From DASTQL01 sp035761805 (GTDB lineage: Bacteria; Actinomycetota; Actinomycetes; Jiangellales; Jiangellaceae): a stretch of DNA of 37,452 nucleotides. Location: positions 1-37,452 of the forward strand of contig DASTQL010000170.1 in NCBI GenBank assembly GCA_035761805.1, given 5' to 3'. The notes under the pieces are model-generated. The model had not been told where the DNA came from, ran no database searches, and saw only the letters and a list, made by a program, of their open reading frames with translations. This document shows positions 15,992-28,017 of the stretch, one piece after another (the first letter of the stretch is position 1; each line of letters begins with the position of its first letter). The position numbers were made by a program, and so were the translations under genes.

Positions 15992-16849
15992 GTGCTCCCC
16001 GCCGCCATCCCGAGCCCCGAGGAGGGCGTCTGGCAGCTCGGCCCGCTGCCGGTCCGTGCGTACGCGCTGTGCATCCTCGTCGGCATCCTGGTGGCCGTCT
16101 GGGTCGGCGACCGGAGGTGGGTCGCGCGCGGCGGGCAGAAGGGGACCGTGGCCGACGTCGCCGTCTGGGCGGTCCCGTTCGGCATCGTCGGGGGACGCAT
16201 CTACCACGTCCTGACCGAGTGGGACCCCTACTTCGGCGCCGGCGGCGACCCCCTGCAGGCGTTGCAGGTATGGCGGGGCGGGCTCGGCATCTGGGGTGCG
16301 GTCACGCTCGGCGGGGTCGGGGCCTGGATCGGGTGCCGCCGGCGGGGCATCCCGCTCCCCGCGTACGCCGACGCCGTGGCCCCCGGGATCGCGCTGGCCC
16401 AGGCGATCGGCCGCTGGGGCAACTGGTTCAACCAGGAGCTCTACGGCCGGCCGACCGACCTGCCGTGGGGGCTGGAGATCGCGCCGGAGAACCGGCCGGA
16501 GGCCTACGCCACCGCCGAGACCTTCCACCCCACCTTCCTGTACGAGTCGCTCTGGTGCGTCGGCGTGGCGGTCGCGGTGGTGTGGGCGGACCGGCGGTTC
16601 CGGATGGGGCACGGCCGCGTCTTCGCCCTCTACGTCGCCCTGTACTCCCTCGGCCGGGCGTGGATCGAGTCCCTGCGCATCGACCCCGCCGACCTGGTCC
16701 TGGGCCTGCGGTTCAACGTCTGGACGTCGCTGCTGGTCCTGGCCGGAGCCGTCACCTACATCGTCGTGTCGGCGCGGCAGCGACCGGGACGCGAGACGGT
16801 CGTGGACCCTCGGGTTCCCCGGGCGGCTGAGGACTCGACGCCCGCCTGA
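15992..16849 (+). CDS. lgt: Prolipoprotein diacylglyceryl transferase
   Basis: Lgt transfers diacylglycerol from phosphatidylglycerol to the lipobox cysteine of prelipoproteins, the first step of lipoprotein maturation in the cytoplasmic membrane. The 285-residue polytopic protein contains the Lgt signature GRWGNWFNQELYGRPTDLPW, the substrate-binding segment GGLGIWGAV, HPTFLYESLW and a C-terminal GRAWIESLRID with the conserved arginine. The GTG at 15992 follows a strong GAGGAGGA binding site. It follows the trp-mauE-dsbA chain with a 17-nt gap and has a short C-terminal tail compared with some mycobacterial homologues. Confidence 0.97.
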   Translation: MLPAAIPSPEEGVWQLGPLPVRAYALCILVGILVAVWVGDRRWVARGGQKGTVADVAVWAVPFGIVGGRIYHVLTEWDPYFGAGGDPLQALQVWRGGLGIWGAVTLGGVGAWIGCRRRGIPLPAYADAVAPGIALAQAIGRWGNWFNQELYGRPTDLPWGLEIAPENRPEAYATAETFHPTFLYESLWCVGVAVAVVWADRRFRMGHGRVFALYVALYSLGRAWIESLRIDPADLVLGLRFNVWTSLLVLAGAVTYIVVSARQRPGRETVVDPRVPRAAEDSTPA

Positions 16850-16866
16850 GGTGAGCCTCGGCTTCG

Positions 16867-16896
16867 TTGTCGCCGGTGGCCGAGCCGACCTACCCT
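16867..16896 (+). promoter_or_regulatory. Leaderless promoter (TTGTCG-N18-TACCCT) of the VIT1/CCC1 gene
   Basis: A -35-like TTGTCG at 16867-16872 and a -10 TACCCT at 16891-16896 are separated by 18 nt. The GTG start at 16904 is exactly 7 nt beyond the -10 box with no ribosome binding site in between, indicating a leaderless transcript. It is the best-formed promoter of this kind in the window. Confidence 0.6.
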
Positions 16897-16903
16897 CGGG
16901 CGG

Positions 16904-17641
16904 GTGAGCGACCAGGTCGACCCCACGACCACGCCGCGAGGGGTGGCACCGGCGGTCGGCCACGAGCACGCCAACGTCACGGGCGGGTGGCTGCGACCGG
17001 CCGTCTTCGGCGCCATGGACGGCCTGGTGTCCAACTTCGCCCTGATCGCCGGCGTGGCCGGTGGCAGCGGGGAGCGCAGCACCGTCGTGCTGGCGGGCCT
17101 GGCCGGCCTCGCGGCGGGGGCCTTCAGCATGGCAGCGGGGGAGTACACCTCGGTGGCCTCGCAGGCCGAGCACGCCCGGGCCGAGATCGAGGTCGAGCGG
17201 GTGGAGCTCGTCCGCAACCCGGAGGCGGAGGCGGCCGAGCTGGCGCAGACCTACGTCGACCGCGGGCTGAGCCCCGAGCTGGCCGCCGAGGTCGCTCGCC
17301 AGCTGCACCGCGACCCCGAACGCGCCCTGGAGGCCCACACCCGGGAGGAGCTCGGGGTCACCCTGGAGGACCTCCCCTCCGCCCGGTTGGCGGCGATCTC
17401 GTCCTTCCTCGCCTTCGCGGTGGGGGCGGTCGTCCCGCTCGTCCCCTACTTGCTCGGTGCGCAGACGCTGCTCCCGGCCGTGGTCGTGTCACTCCTCGGG
17501 CTCTTCGCGGCCGGAGCCGTCGTGACCAGGATCACGTCCCGCGCCTGGTGGTACGGCGGCACGCGCCAGCTCCTGCTCGGCGCCGTCGCGGCCCTGCTCA
17601 CGTACGGGTTCGGGACGCTGGTGGGAGCCGGTCTGGGCTGA
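16904..17641 (+). CDS. VIT1/CCC1 family iron/manganese transporter
   Basis: This 245-residue protein belongs to the VIT1/CCC1 family, which exports Fe(II) or Mn(II) from the cytoplasm in exchange for protons. It has the family opening LRPAVFGAMDGLVSNFALIAGVAGG, then GAFSMAAGEYTSVASQ, a charged cytoplasmic metal-binding-type segment with many glutamates (about residues 86-150, including ELAQTYVDRGLSPELAAEVA), and three C-terminal helices. The membrane and cytoplasmic parts keep family order and length. The start is set by a -10 box 7 nt upstream. It stands alone between lgt and gltB; I saw no Fur or MntR site. Confidence 0.92.
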   Translation: MSDQVDPTTTPRGVAPAVGHEHANVTGGWLRPAVFGAMDGLVSNFALIAGVAGGSGERSTVVLAGLAGLAAGAFSMAAGEYTSVASQAEHARAEIEVERVELVRNPEAEAAELAQTYVDRGLSPELAAEVARQLHRDPERALEAHTREELGVTLEDLPSARLAAISSFLAFAVGAVVPLVPYLLGAQTLLPAVVVSLLGLFAAGAVVTRITSRAWWYGGTRQLLLGAVAALLTYGFGTLVGAGLG

Positions 17642-17648
17642 CGACGTC

Positions 17649-17683
17649 CCGGCGGGCGTCCGGCCGGTGGACCCCGCCGGTTT
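17649..17683 (+). terminator. Hairpin with short T run after the VIT1 gene
   Basis: CCGGCGGG at 17649-17656 pairs perfectly with CCCGCCGG at 17673-17680, separated by a 16-nt loop, and is followed by TTT. It starts 8 nt after the stop at 17641 and lies upstream of the gltB promoter, so it is a plausible intrinsic terminator for the transporter gene. Confidence 0.5.
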
Positions 17684-17711
17684 GCATCGGCCAGGGTCGC
17701 CCCGGGTGCGG

Positions 17712-17717
17712 TAACCT
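17712..17717 (+). promoter_or_regulatory. -10 box (TAACCT) for gltB
   Basis: TAACCT fits TANNNT. A start about 7 nt downstream would give a leader of roughly 62 nt ending in an ACGGGAG ribosome binding site (17774-17780) before the gltB ATG. I did not find a convincing GlnR-type box nearby. Confidence 0.4.
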
Positions 17718-17786
17718 CCCGGAAAACTCCGCGCAGGGCCAGAGCCGTCCCTCGTACCCGCCGCCAGACCGACGACGGGAGCACCC

Positions 17787-22290
<4,504 letters not shown>

Positions 22291-22298
<8 letters not shown>

Positions 22299-23757
22299 CC
22301 CGCGCGGCTTCCTGACGACCCCGCGCGCGGCCCCCGCGACCCGCCCTGTGGACGAACGGCTGGCGGACTGGCGGGAGGTCTACCCCGAGCGGGCCCTGCT
22401 TCCCGTCGTCGGCCGCCAGGCCGGCCGGTGCATGGACTGTGGCATCCCCTTCTGCCACCAGGCCTGCCCGCTGGGCAACCTCATCCCGGACTGGAACGAC
22501 CTGGTCTGGCGCGACGACTGGCGGGCCGCCGCCGAGCGGCTGCACGCCACCAACAACTTCCCGGAGTTCACCGGCCGGCTCTGCCCCGCGCCGTGCGAGG
22601 CGGCGTGCGTGCTCGGGATCAGCGAGTCGACGACCGGCCCGGTCACGATCAAGAACGTCGAGGTCTCGATCGTGGACCGGGCCTTCGCCGAGGGCTGGGT
22701 CGAGCCGCAGCGGCCCGAGCGCCTCACCGACCGCAGCGTGGCGGTCGTCGGCTCGGGCCCGGCCGGGCTGGCCGCTGCCCAGCAGCTCACCCGGGCAGGT
22801 CACACGGTCGTGGTCTACGAACGCGCCGACGCCCCGGGCGGCCTGCTGCGCTACGGGATCCCCGAGTTCAAGATGGAGAAGCGGCACCTGGACCGACGCC
22901 TGGAGCAGATGTCGGCCGAGGGGACCGCGTTCAGGTGCGGGGTCGAGGTGGGCCGGGACGTCACCCTCCAGCAGCTGCGCGAGCGCCACGACGCCGTCGT
23001 GCTCGCGATCGGGGCGACGGCCTGGCGCGACCTCCCGGTGCCGGGCCGCGACCTCGACGGGGTCCACCAGGCGATGGAGTACCTGCCGCAGGCCAACCGG
23101 GCCGTCCTCGGCACCCCGGTCCCCGGTGCGATCTCCGCGGCCGGCCGACACGTGGTCATCATCGGCGGCGGGGACACCGGCGCCGACTGCCTGGGCACGG
23201 CGCACCGGCAGGGCGCCGCCTCCGTGACCCAGCTCGAGATCCTCGCCAGGCCGCCCGTCAGCCGGCCCGAGGCGACTCCGTGGCCGACCTGGCCGTTGGT
23301 GCTGCGCACGTCCAGCGCGCACGAGGAAGGCGGTGAGCGCCTCTACTCGGTGAGCACCCAGGAGTTCCTGGGCGACGGGTCGGGACGTGTCCGCGCCCTG
23401 CGGCTGGTGGAGGTCCGCCCGGCCGGTCGGGGCTTCGAGCCGGTCGAGGGGTCCGAGCGGGAGCTGCGGGCCGACCTGGTGCTGCTCGCGATGGGCTTCG
23501 TCGGACCCGAGCCTTCGCCCTTGCTCGACCAGCTCGGCGTCCCCGTGACCGACCGCGGGACCGTCTCCCGGGACGACACGTACGCCACCGGTGTCCCAGG
23601 CGTCTTCGTCGCCGGTGACGCCGCTCGCGGTCAGTCGCTCATCGTCTGGGCCATCGCCGAGGGACGCGCCTGCGCGGCGGCCGTCGACCGTCACCTGACG
23701 GGGCAGGACCGGCTGCCTGCCCCGATCGCCGCCACCGCGCGTCCGCTGGCGGTCTGA
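22291..23757 (+). CDS. gltD: Glutamate synthase, small subunit (first copy)
   Basis: GltD passes electrons from NADPH through FAD and two 4Fe-4S clusters to GltB. The 488-residue protein has the N-terminal cluster-binding cysteines in CMDCGIPFCHQACPLGN and LCPAPCEAACVLG, an FAD-binding VVGSGPAGLAAAQQL, RYGIPEFKME, a second dinucleotide motif VIIGGGDTGADCLGTA and the C-terminal GVFVAGDAARGQSLIVWAI. ATG 22291 overlaps the gltB stop by 8 nt; an in-frame ATG at 22258 is further inside gltB and gives a non-homologous tail. A paralogue lies directly downstream and shares a 135-bp tract that is almost identical at the DNA level (22465-22599). Confidence 0.97.
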
Positions 23758-23851
23758 CCACCTCCCGTACGGCGGCCGCTCTGGTCCGTTCGACGGTGGG
23801 CGTGCGAGCCTGGACCTCGTCGATTCAGGTCAGCGGGCGGTGTCCCCGTCC

Positions 23852-23878
23852 AGGTACCTGAGGTACCCGAGGTACCCG
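23852..23878 (+). repeat. Three tandem 9-bp repeats AGGTACCYG
   Basis: AGGTACCTG, AGGTACCCG and AGGTACCCG follow one another without a gap, each with an embedded GGTACC palindrome. They lie 34 nt upstream of the second gltD start, just before its ribosome binding site. They may form hairpins or bind a protein, or may be chance; the function is not evident. Confidence 0.7.
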
Positions 23879-23911
23879 AGCCGGTCGTGGCTCGGCGGGA
23901 GGTGAGCCCCG

Positions 23912-25372
23912 GTGCCGGACCCCTGGGGGTTCCACACCATCCCGTACGAGCCGGTCCGACGCCGGCCGGTACCGATCCGGCTGCAGGACTGGGGCGAGGT
24001 GTACGAGCGCCCGCCCGCCGATGTGGTCCAGCGCCAGGCCGGCCGGTGCATGGACTGCGGCGTCCCGTTCTGCCACGGCGGGTGCCCGCTGGGCAACCTC
24101 ATCCCGGACTGGAACGACCTGGTCTGGCGCGACGACTGGCGGGCCGCCGCGGAGCGGCTGCACGCCACCAACAACTTCCCGGAGTTCACCGGCCGGCTGT
24201 GCCCCGCGCCGTGCGAGCCGGCCTGCGTCCTGGGCCTGGTGGCGCCGCCGGTGGCCATCAAGAGCGTCGAGCAGGCGATCGCCGACCGTGCCTACGAACG
24301 GGGCTGGGTGGTGCCGCAGCCGCCGGACCGGCTCACCGGCCGTACGGTGGCCGTCGTCGGCTCGGGCCCCGCGGGGCTGGCAGCCGCGCAGCAGCTGACC
24401 CGGGCGGGGCACACGGTCGCCGTCTACGAGCGGGACGACCGGATCGGTGGGCTGCTGCGGTATGGCATCCCCGACTTCAAGATGGACAAGGCGCTCGTCG
24501 ACGCCCGGGTGGCGCAGATGACCGCCGAGGGGACCGTGTTCCGCACCGGTGTCGACGTCGGCGTCGACGTGGGGGCGCAGGAGCTCCGCGACCGCTACGA
24601 CGCCGTCGTGCTCGCCGCCGGTGCGCTCCGGCAGCGGGAGCTGCCGCTGCCGGGCCGCGAGCTCTCGGGCATCCACCTGGCCATGGAGTACCTGGTGCAG
24701 GGCAACCGGGTCCAGGCCGGCGACCTCGACTCCCCGCCGATCGACGCCCGCGACCGACGGGTGGTCATCATCGGGGGCGGCGACACCGCCGCGGACTGCC
24801 TCGGGACCGCGCACCGGCAGGGCGCCGCCAGGGTCCTGCAGCTGGACCTGCACCCGCGGCCACCCGCGGACAGGCACCCGGAGACACCCTGGCCGACCTG
24901 GCCCCTGGTCCTCCGCGAGAGCGCCGCCCACGAGGAGGGGGGCGCCCGCGAGTTCGCGATCCGGACGCTGCGCTTCCTCGACGACGGTGCCGGCCGCGTG
25001 CGCGGACTGGAGGTCGCCGTCCTCCTCGAGAGCACCCCGGACGGTCGGGCCGTGCGCGACGGTGCGATCGGGAAGCCGTTCGTCGTCGAGGGCGACCTGG
25101 TCCTGCTCGCCATCGGGTTCGACGGGCCGGACTGCGACGGCGTCGTCGACGGTCTGGGGCTGTCCAGGTCCGGCGGTGGTCTGGCCCGGGACGTTTCCTA
25201 CGCCACCGGCGTTCCCGGCGTCTTCGTCGCCGGGGACATGGGGCGGGGCGCCTCCCTCGTGGTCTGGGCCATCGCCGAGGGGCGGGCCTGCGCCGCTGCG
25301 GTGGACAGGTGGCTGACGGGTTCCACGCACCTCCCGGCGCCGGTGTCGGCGCACGCCCGGCCGCTGCGCTGA
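23912..25372 (+). CDS. Second GltD-like NADPH oxidoreductase (tandem paralogue)
   Basis: This 486-residue protein is a full-length homologue of the preceding GltD with all cofactor motifs intact: cluster cysteines CMDCGVPFCHGGCPLGN and LCPAPCEPACVLG, FAD motif VVGSGPAGLAAAQQL, RYGIPDFKMDK, NADPH motif VIIGGGDTAADCLGTA and GVFVAGDMGRGASLVVWAI. The N-terminus (PDPWGFHTIPYEP) and C-terminus differ from copy one. The GTG at 23912 has a GGGAGGTGAG binding site upstream. It is separated from copy one by 154 nt and may be co-transcribed or have its own promoter. It could be a spare or condition-specific GltB partner, or could reduce a different acceptor, as stand-alone GltD homologues do. Nothing in it suggests decay. 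Confidence 0.92.
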   Translation: MPDPWGFHTIPYEPVRRRPVPIRLQDWGEVYERPPADVVQRQAGRCMDCGVPFCHGGCPLGNLIPDWNDLVWRDDWRAAAERLHATNNFPEFTGRLCPAPCEPACVLGLVAPPVAIKSVEQAIADRAYERGWVVPQPPDRLTGRTVAVVGSGPAGLAAAQQLTRAGHTVAVYERDDRIGGLLRYGIPDFKMDKALVDARVAQMTAEGTVFRTGVDVGVDVGAQELRDRYDAVVLAAGALRQRELPLPGRELSGIHLAMEYLVQGNRVQAGDLDSPPIDARDRRVVIIGGGDTAADCLGTAHRQGAARVLQLDLHPRPPADRHPETPWPTWPLVLRESAAHEEGGAREFAIRTLRFLDDGAGRVRGLEVAVLLESTPDGRAVRDGAIGKPFVVEGDLVLLAIGFDGPDCDGVVDGLGLSRSGGGLARDVSYATGVPGVFVAGDMGRGASLVVWAIAEGRACAAAVDRWLTGSTHLPAPVSAHARPLR

Positions 25373-25463
25373 GTGACCTCCGTCGCGCCGCGTGTCGCTG
25401 ACCCGAGGGCGGGTAGGGGCCGTCTCGTACGCCCGGCCACGATGTCACGGAGTGCCTGATGGG

Positions 25464-25677
25464 CACCTCGACAAGGCCGACACCTTCCCGGTCGACGCCA
25501 CCGTCGGGACGGTACCGGCCGGCGACTTCGCCGGACTGGTCCTCCCCGGAGGTGTCGCCAACCCCGACGCTCTCCGCATGGACGAGGGCGCCGTGGGAGG
25601 GGCCCGGACCGCTCGTCACCAGTCGCAAACCAGACGACCTGGTGGCCTTCTGCAGGGCCGTCGTCGAGCGGTTCTGA
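25464..25677 (+). pseudogene. DJ-1/PfpI family remnant with frameshift and internal deletion
   Basis: Two fragments of a DJ-1/PfpI (type-1 glutamine amidotransferase-like) protein are visible in different frames. The first, about 25464-25600, encodes HLDKADTFPVDATV followed by DFAGLVLPGGVANPDALRMDEG. The second, about 25600-25677, is one frame over and encodes GPLVTSRKPDDLVAFCRAVVERF, the C-terminus with its stop. The N-terminal third and the middle of the domain, including the nucleophile motif (usually A-[IV]-C-H-G-P), are absent, so no working enzyme can be made. The gap between gltD2 and pyk (25373-25785, 413 nt) contains nothing else recognisable apart from the pyk promoter. Confidence 0.8.
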
Positions 25678-25772
25678 CCCGCCCGGGCGCGTCGCGCGAC
25701 CAGGTCGGAGCGAGCACGTCCGCATGCCGGGAGGCCCGGTGGTCCGATGCGACCGCCGGGCCTCGTCGTCAC

Positions 25773-25778
25773 TAGGCT
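25773..25778 (+). promoter_or_regulatory. -10 box (TAGGCT) of a leaderless promoter for pyk
   Basis: TAGGCT matches TANNNT and lies exactly 7 nt before GTG 25786. No ribosome binding site precedes that GTG, so a leaderless mRNA is expected. No -35 match is clear. Confidence 0.55.
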
Positions 25779-25785
25779 CGCTCCC

Positions 25786-27327
25786 GTGAGACGCGCCAAG
25801 ATCGTGTGCACCCTGGGGCCGGCCACCTCCTCCCCGACCCGCATCCGCCAGCTCGTCGAGGCCGGGATGGACGTCGCCCGGCTCAACCTCAGCCACGGCT
25901 CCCACACCGAGCACGAGGAGCGCTACTCCCTCGTCCGCCAGGCCTCCGACGAGGCGGCCCGCGCGGTCGGGGTGCTCGTCGACCTGCAGGGGCCCAAGAT
26001 CCGGCTCGGGACCTTCGCGGAGGGGCCGACCGAGCTCGCGCCAGGGGCCCGCTTCGTGGTGACCACGCGCGAGGTCCCAGGTGACGCGGACACGTGCTCC
26101 ACCACCTATCGCGGCCTCCCGACCGACGTCGGGGCGGGCGACCGCATCCTCGTCGACGACGGCCGGCTCTCCCTGGAGGTCGAGGAGGTCACCGACACCG
26201 ACGTCGTCACCCGGGTCCTGGTCGGCGGGCCGATCTCCAACCACAAGGGTCTGAACCTGCCCGGCGTCGCCGTCAGCGTCCCGGCGCTCTCGTACAAGGA
26301 CCTCGACGACCTCCGCTGGGGCCTGCGCCTGGGCGCGGACATGGTCGCCCTGTCCTTCGTGCGCAGCGCGGCGGACGTCGAGGACGTGCGGCGGATCATG
26401 GGCGAGGAGGGCATCCGGGTCCCGGTCATCGCCAAGATCGAGAAGCCCCAGGCCGTGGAGAACCTCGACGAGATCATCGGGGCCTTCGACGGCTTCATGG
26501 TCGCCCGCGGAGACCTCGGCGTGGAGCTCCCACTCTCCGACGTCCCGCTCGTGCAGAAGCAGGTCGTCGAGCGGGCCCGGCGCCGGGCCAAGCCGGTGAT
26601 CGTCGCCACGCAGATGCTCGAGTCGATGATCTCGGCACCCCGGCCCACCCGCGCCGAGGTCTCCGACGTGGCCAACGCCGTGCTCGACGGCGCCGACGCC
26701 GTGATGCTCTCCGGGGAGACCTCGACAGGGAAGTACCCCGTCGAGACCGTGGCCACCATGGCCAAGATCGTCCAGACGGTGGAAGACCACGGCCTGGACA
26801 GGGTGCCCAAGCTCACCACCCGGCCGCGTACCAAGGGTGGTGCCATCACCCGGGCGGCGGCGGACGTCGGCGAGCTGCTCGGCGCGCGCTACCTGGTCGC
26901 CTTCACCCAGAGCGGCGACTCGGCCCGCCGGATGGCGCGCCTGCGCTCCAGCATCCCGTTGCTGGCCTTCACGCCGTTGGCGTCAACGCGCAGCCAGCTC
27001 GCCCTCAGCTGGGGCGTCGAGACCTTCCTCGTCCCGGAGGTCAGCCACACCGACGTCATGGTCGAGCAGGTGGAGTCCACCCTGCTGCGGATCGGGCGAT
27101 GCGAGGAGGGCGACCTCGTCGTCATCGTCGCGGGGAGCCCACCGGGGGTTCCGGGATCCACGAACGCCATGCGGGTGCACCGGATCGGCGATGCGGTCAT
27201 CCACAAGGAGTCGGTGAGCAGCGCCGCGGCGGAGGCGGACCCGACTGAGCCGGTGCTCCGCGGGAGTCGGACCGGGCCCGAGCAGGTGCCCCGGGTGGGA
27301 GTCGAACCCACACACACCGCATTTTGA
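25786..27327 (+). CDS. pyk: Pyruvate kinase with C-terminal tail overlapping a tRNA gene
   Basis: Pyruvate kinase makes pyruvate and ATP from phosphoenolpyruvate. The 513-residue protein has RRAKIVCTLGPATSS at the start, LNLSHG, DLQGPKIR, the signature VIAKIEKPQAVENLDEII, MVARGDLGVELP, ATQMLESMI and GADAVMLSGETSTGKYP. The allosteric C-domain follows and normally ends near MRVHRIGDAV. The frame then stays open for about 38 more residues, the last 13 of which (VPRVGVEPTHTAF, ending in the stop) are encoded by the strand opposite a tRNA gene, with the stop inside its anticodon arm. GTG 25786 is set by a -10 box 7 nt upstream and by homology at its first codons; the upstream extension to 25747 is unlikely. 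Confidence 0.96.
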   Translation: MRRAKIVCTLGPATSSPTRIRQLVEAGMDVARLNLSHGSHTEHEERYSLVRQASDEAARAVGVLVDLQGPKIRLGTFAEGPTELAPGARFVVTTREVPGDADTCSTTYRGLPTDVGAGDRILVDDGRLSLEVEEVTDTDVVTRVLVGGPISNHKGLNLPGVAVSVPALSYKDLDDLRWGLRLGADMVALSFVRSAADVEDVRRIMGEEGIRVPVIAKIEKPQAVENLDEIIGAFDGFMVARGDLGVELPLSDVPLVQKQVVERARRRAKPVIVATQMLESMISAPRPTRAEVSDVANAVLDGADAVMLSGETSTGKYPVETVATMAKIVQTVEDHGLDRVPKLTTRPRTKGGAITRAAADVGELLGARYLVAFTQSGDSARRMARLRSSIPLLAFTPLASTRSQLALSWGVETFLVPEVSHTDVMVEQVESTLLRIGRCEEGDLVVIVAGSPPGVPGSTNAMRVHRIGDAVIHKESVSSAAAEADPTEPVLRGSRTGPEQVPRVGVEPTHTAF

Positions 27328-27360
27328 GTGCGGCGGCTTTGCCGGTTTGCCTACCGGGGC
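27287..27360 (-). tRNA. tRNA with anticodon CAA (leucine codon UUG), class I fold
   Basis: Read on the minus strand, 74 nt fold as a complete cloverleaf: acceptor GCCCCGG/CCGGGGC, U8-A9, a D-arm with GGC/GCC and the loop G18G19, anticodon stem CCGCA/TGCGG with loop CTCAAAA (anticodon CAA), a 5-nt variable loop, T-stem GTGGG/CCCAC with loop TTCGACT, and discriminator A73. Genomic CC follows, but the final A of CCA is not encoded. The codon would be leucine UUG, yet the short variable loop is class I, whereas bacterial leucine tRNAs normally have a long variable arm. The tRNA is antisense to the last 41 nt of pyk. Confidence 0.88.
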
Positions 27361-27372
27361 GCGCGGCCGACC

Positions 27373-27401
27373 ACTCTAGCCGCGTCGCCTCCGCTCCTCA
27401 G
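27373..27401 (-). promoter_or_regulatory. Promoter of the CAA tRNA (CTGAGG-N17-TAGAGT)
   Basis: On the minus strand a -10 TAGAGT (27378-27373) lies 12 nt before the tRNA 5' end, with a weak -35-like CTGAGG 17 nt further upstream (27401-27396). Initiation about 7 nt after the -10 would give a 5-nt leader. It is back-to-back with the pdtaR promoter in a 54-nt gap. Confidence 0.45.
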
Positions 27402-27407
27402 TAGGCT
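27402..27407 (+). promoter_or_regulatory. -10 box (TAGGCT) of a leaderless promoter for pdtaR
   Basis: TAGGCT is identical to the pyk -10 box and lies exactly 7 nt before GTG 27415, with no ribosome binding site. It directly abuts the weak -35-like element of the divergent tRNA promoter, so the two could compete for RNA polymerase. Confidence 0.55.
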
Positions 27408-27414
27408 CTCCGCC

Positions 27415-28017
27415 GTGACCGACTCCGCCACGACTCGTAGGGTCCTCGTCGCCGAGGACGAGGCGCTGATCCGGCTGGACCTGGTCGAGATGCTCGGCGA
27501 AGAGGGCTACGAGGTGGTCGGCGAGACCGGTGACGGGGCGACCGCCGTCCGCCTGGCCGAGGAGCTGCGTCCGGACCTGGTGGTGCTCGACGTCAAGATG
27601 CCCGTCCTCGACGGGATCTCCGCCGCTGAGCGCATCGTGGAGCAGCGGATCGCTCCCGTCCTGATGCTGACGGCGTTCTCCCAGCGCGAGCTGGTCGAGC
27701 GGGCCCGCGACGCCGGTGCGATGGCCTACCTGGTGAAGCCGTTCACCAGGGCCGACCTGGTCCCGGCCATCGAGATGGCGATCTCGCGACACGACGAGCT
27801 CGCGGCCCTCGAGGCGGAGGTCGCCGACCTCGGTGACCGGCTGGAGACCCGCAAGCTGGTGGACCGGGCCAAGGGTGTCCTCCAGGCACGGTTCGGGCTG
27901 TCCGAGCCCGACGCATTCCGCTGGATCCAGAAGGCCGCCATGGACAAGCGGACCTCGATGCGCGACGTGGCCCGCGTGGTGCTGGACGAGACCGCGGAGC
28001 CCCCACTGGGGGGCTGA
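27415..28017 (+). CDS. pdtaR: ANTAR-domain response regulator, PdtaR type
   Basis: This 200-residue protein has an N-terminal receiver domain (about 9-122) with the acidic pocket VAEDEALIRLD, the phosphorylation site Asp59 in VVLDVKMP, the switch residue in MLTAFSQ and the lysine in YLVKPFT. A coiled-coil linker and a C-terminal ANTAR domain follow (about 140-193; LVDRAKGVLQARFGLSEPDAFRWIQKAAMDKR). ANTAR proteins bind paired hairpins in mRNA leaders and act as antiterminators or block ribosome binding; PdtaR pairs with histidine kinase PdtaS, not found here. The start is supported by a -10 box 7 nt upstream. Position next to pyk is shared with other actinobacteria. Confidence 0.93.
   Translation: MTDSATTRRVLVAEDEALIRLDLVEMLGEEGYEVVGETGDGATAVRLAEELRPDLVVLDVKMPVLDGISAAERIVEQRIAPVLMLTAFSQRELVERARDAGAMAYLVKPFTRADLVPAIEMAISRHDELAALEAEVADLGDRLETRKLVDRAKGVLQARFGLSEPDAFRWIQKAAMDKRTSMRDVARVVLDETAEPPLGG

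Noticed and set aside
23830..24261. Minus-strand frame ending in GYLGYLRYLDGDTAR
   Set aside because: The repeated GYL comes from the tandem 9-bp repeats and the rest is antisense to gltD2; no start or family match.
25392..25775. Possible intact small gene between gltD2 and pyk
   Set aside because: PfpI-like similarity starts mid-frame and jumps to another frame, with the catalytic region missing, so it is a pseudogene rather than a gene.
27301..27327. Misannotated pyk end caused by translating a tRNA
   Set aside because: The sequence VPRVGVEPTHTAF is a typical spurious tRNA-antisense peptide, but pyk has no earlier in-frame stop, so the overlap is real unless there is a sequencing error.
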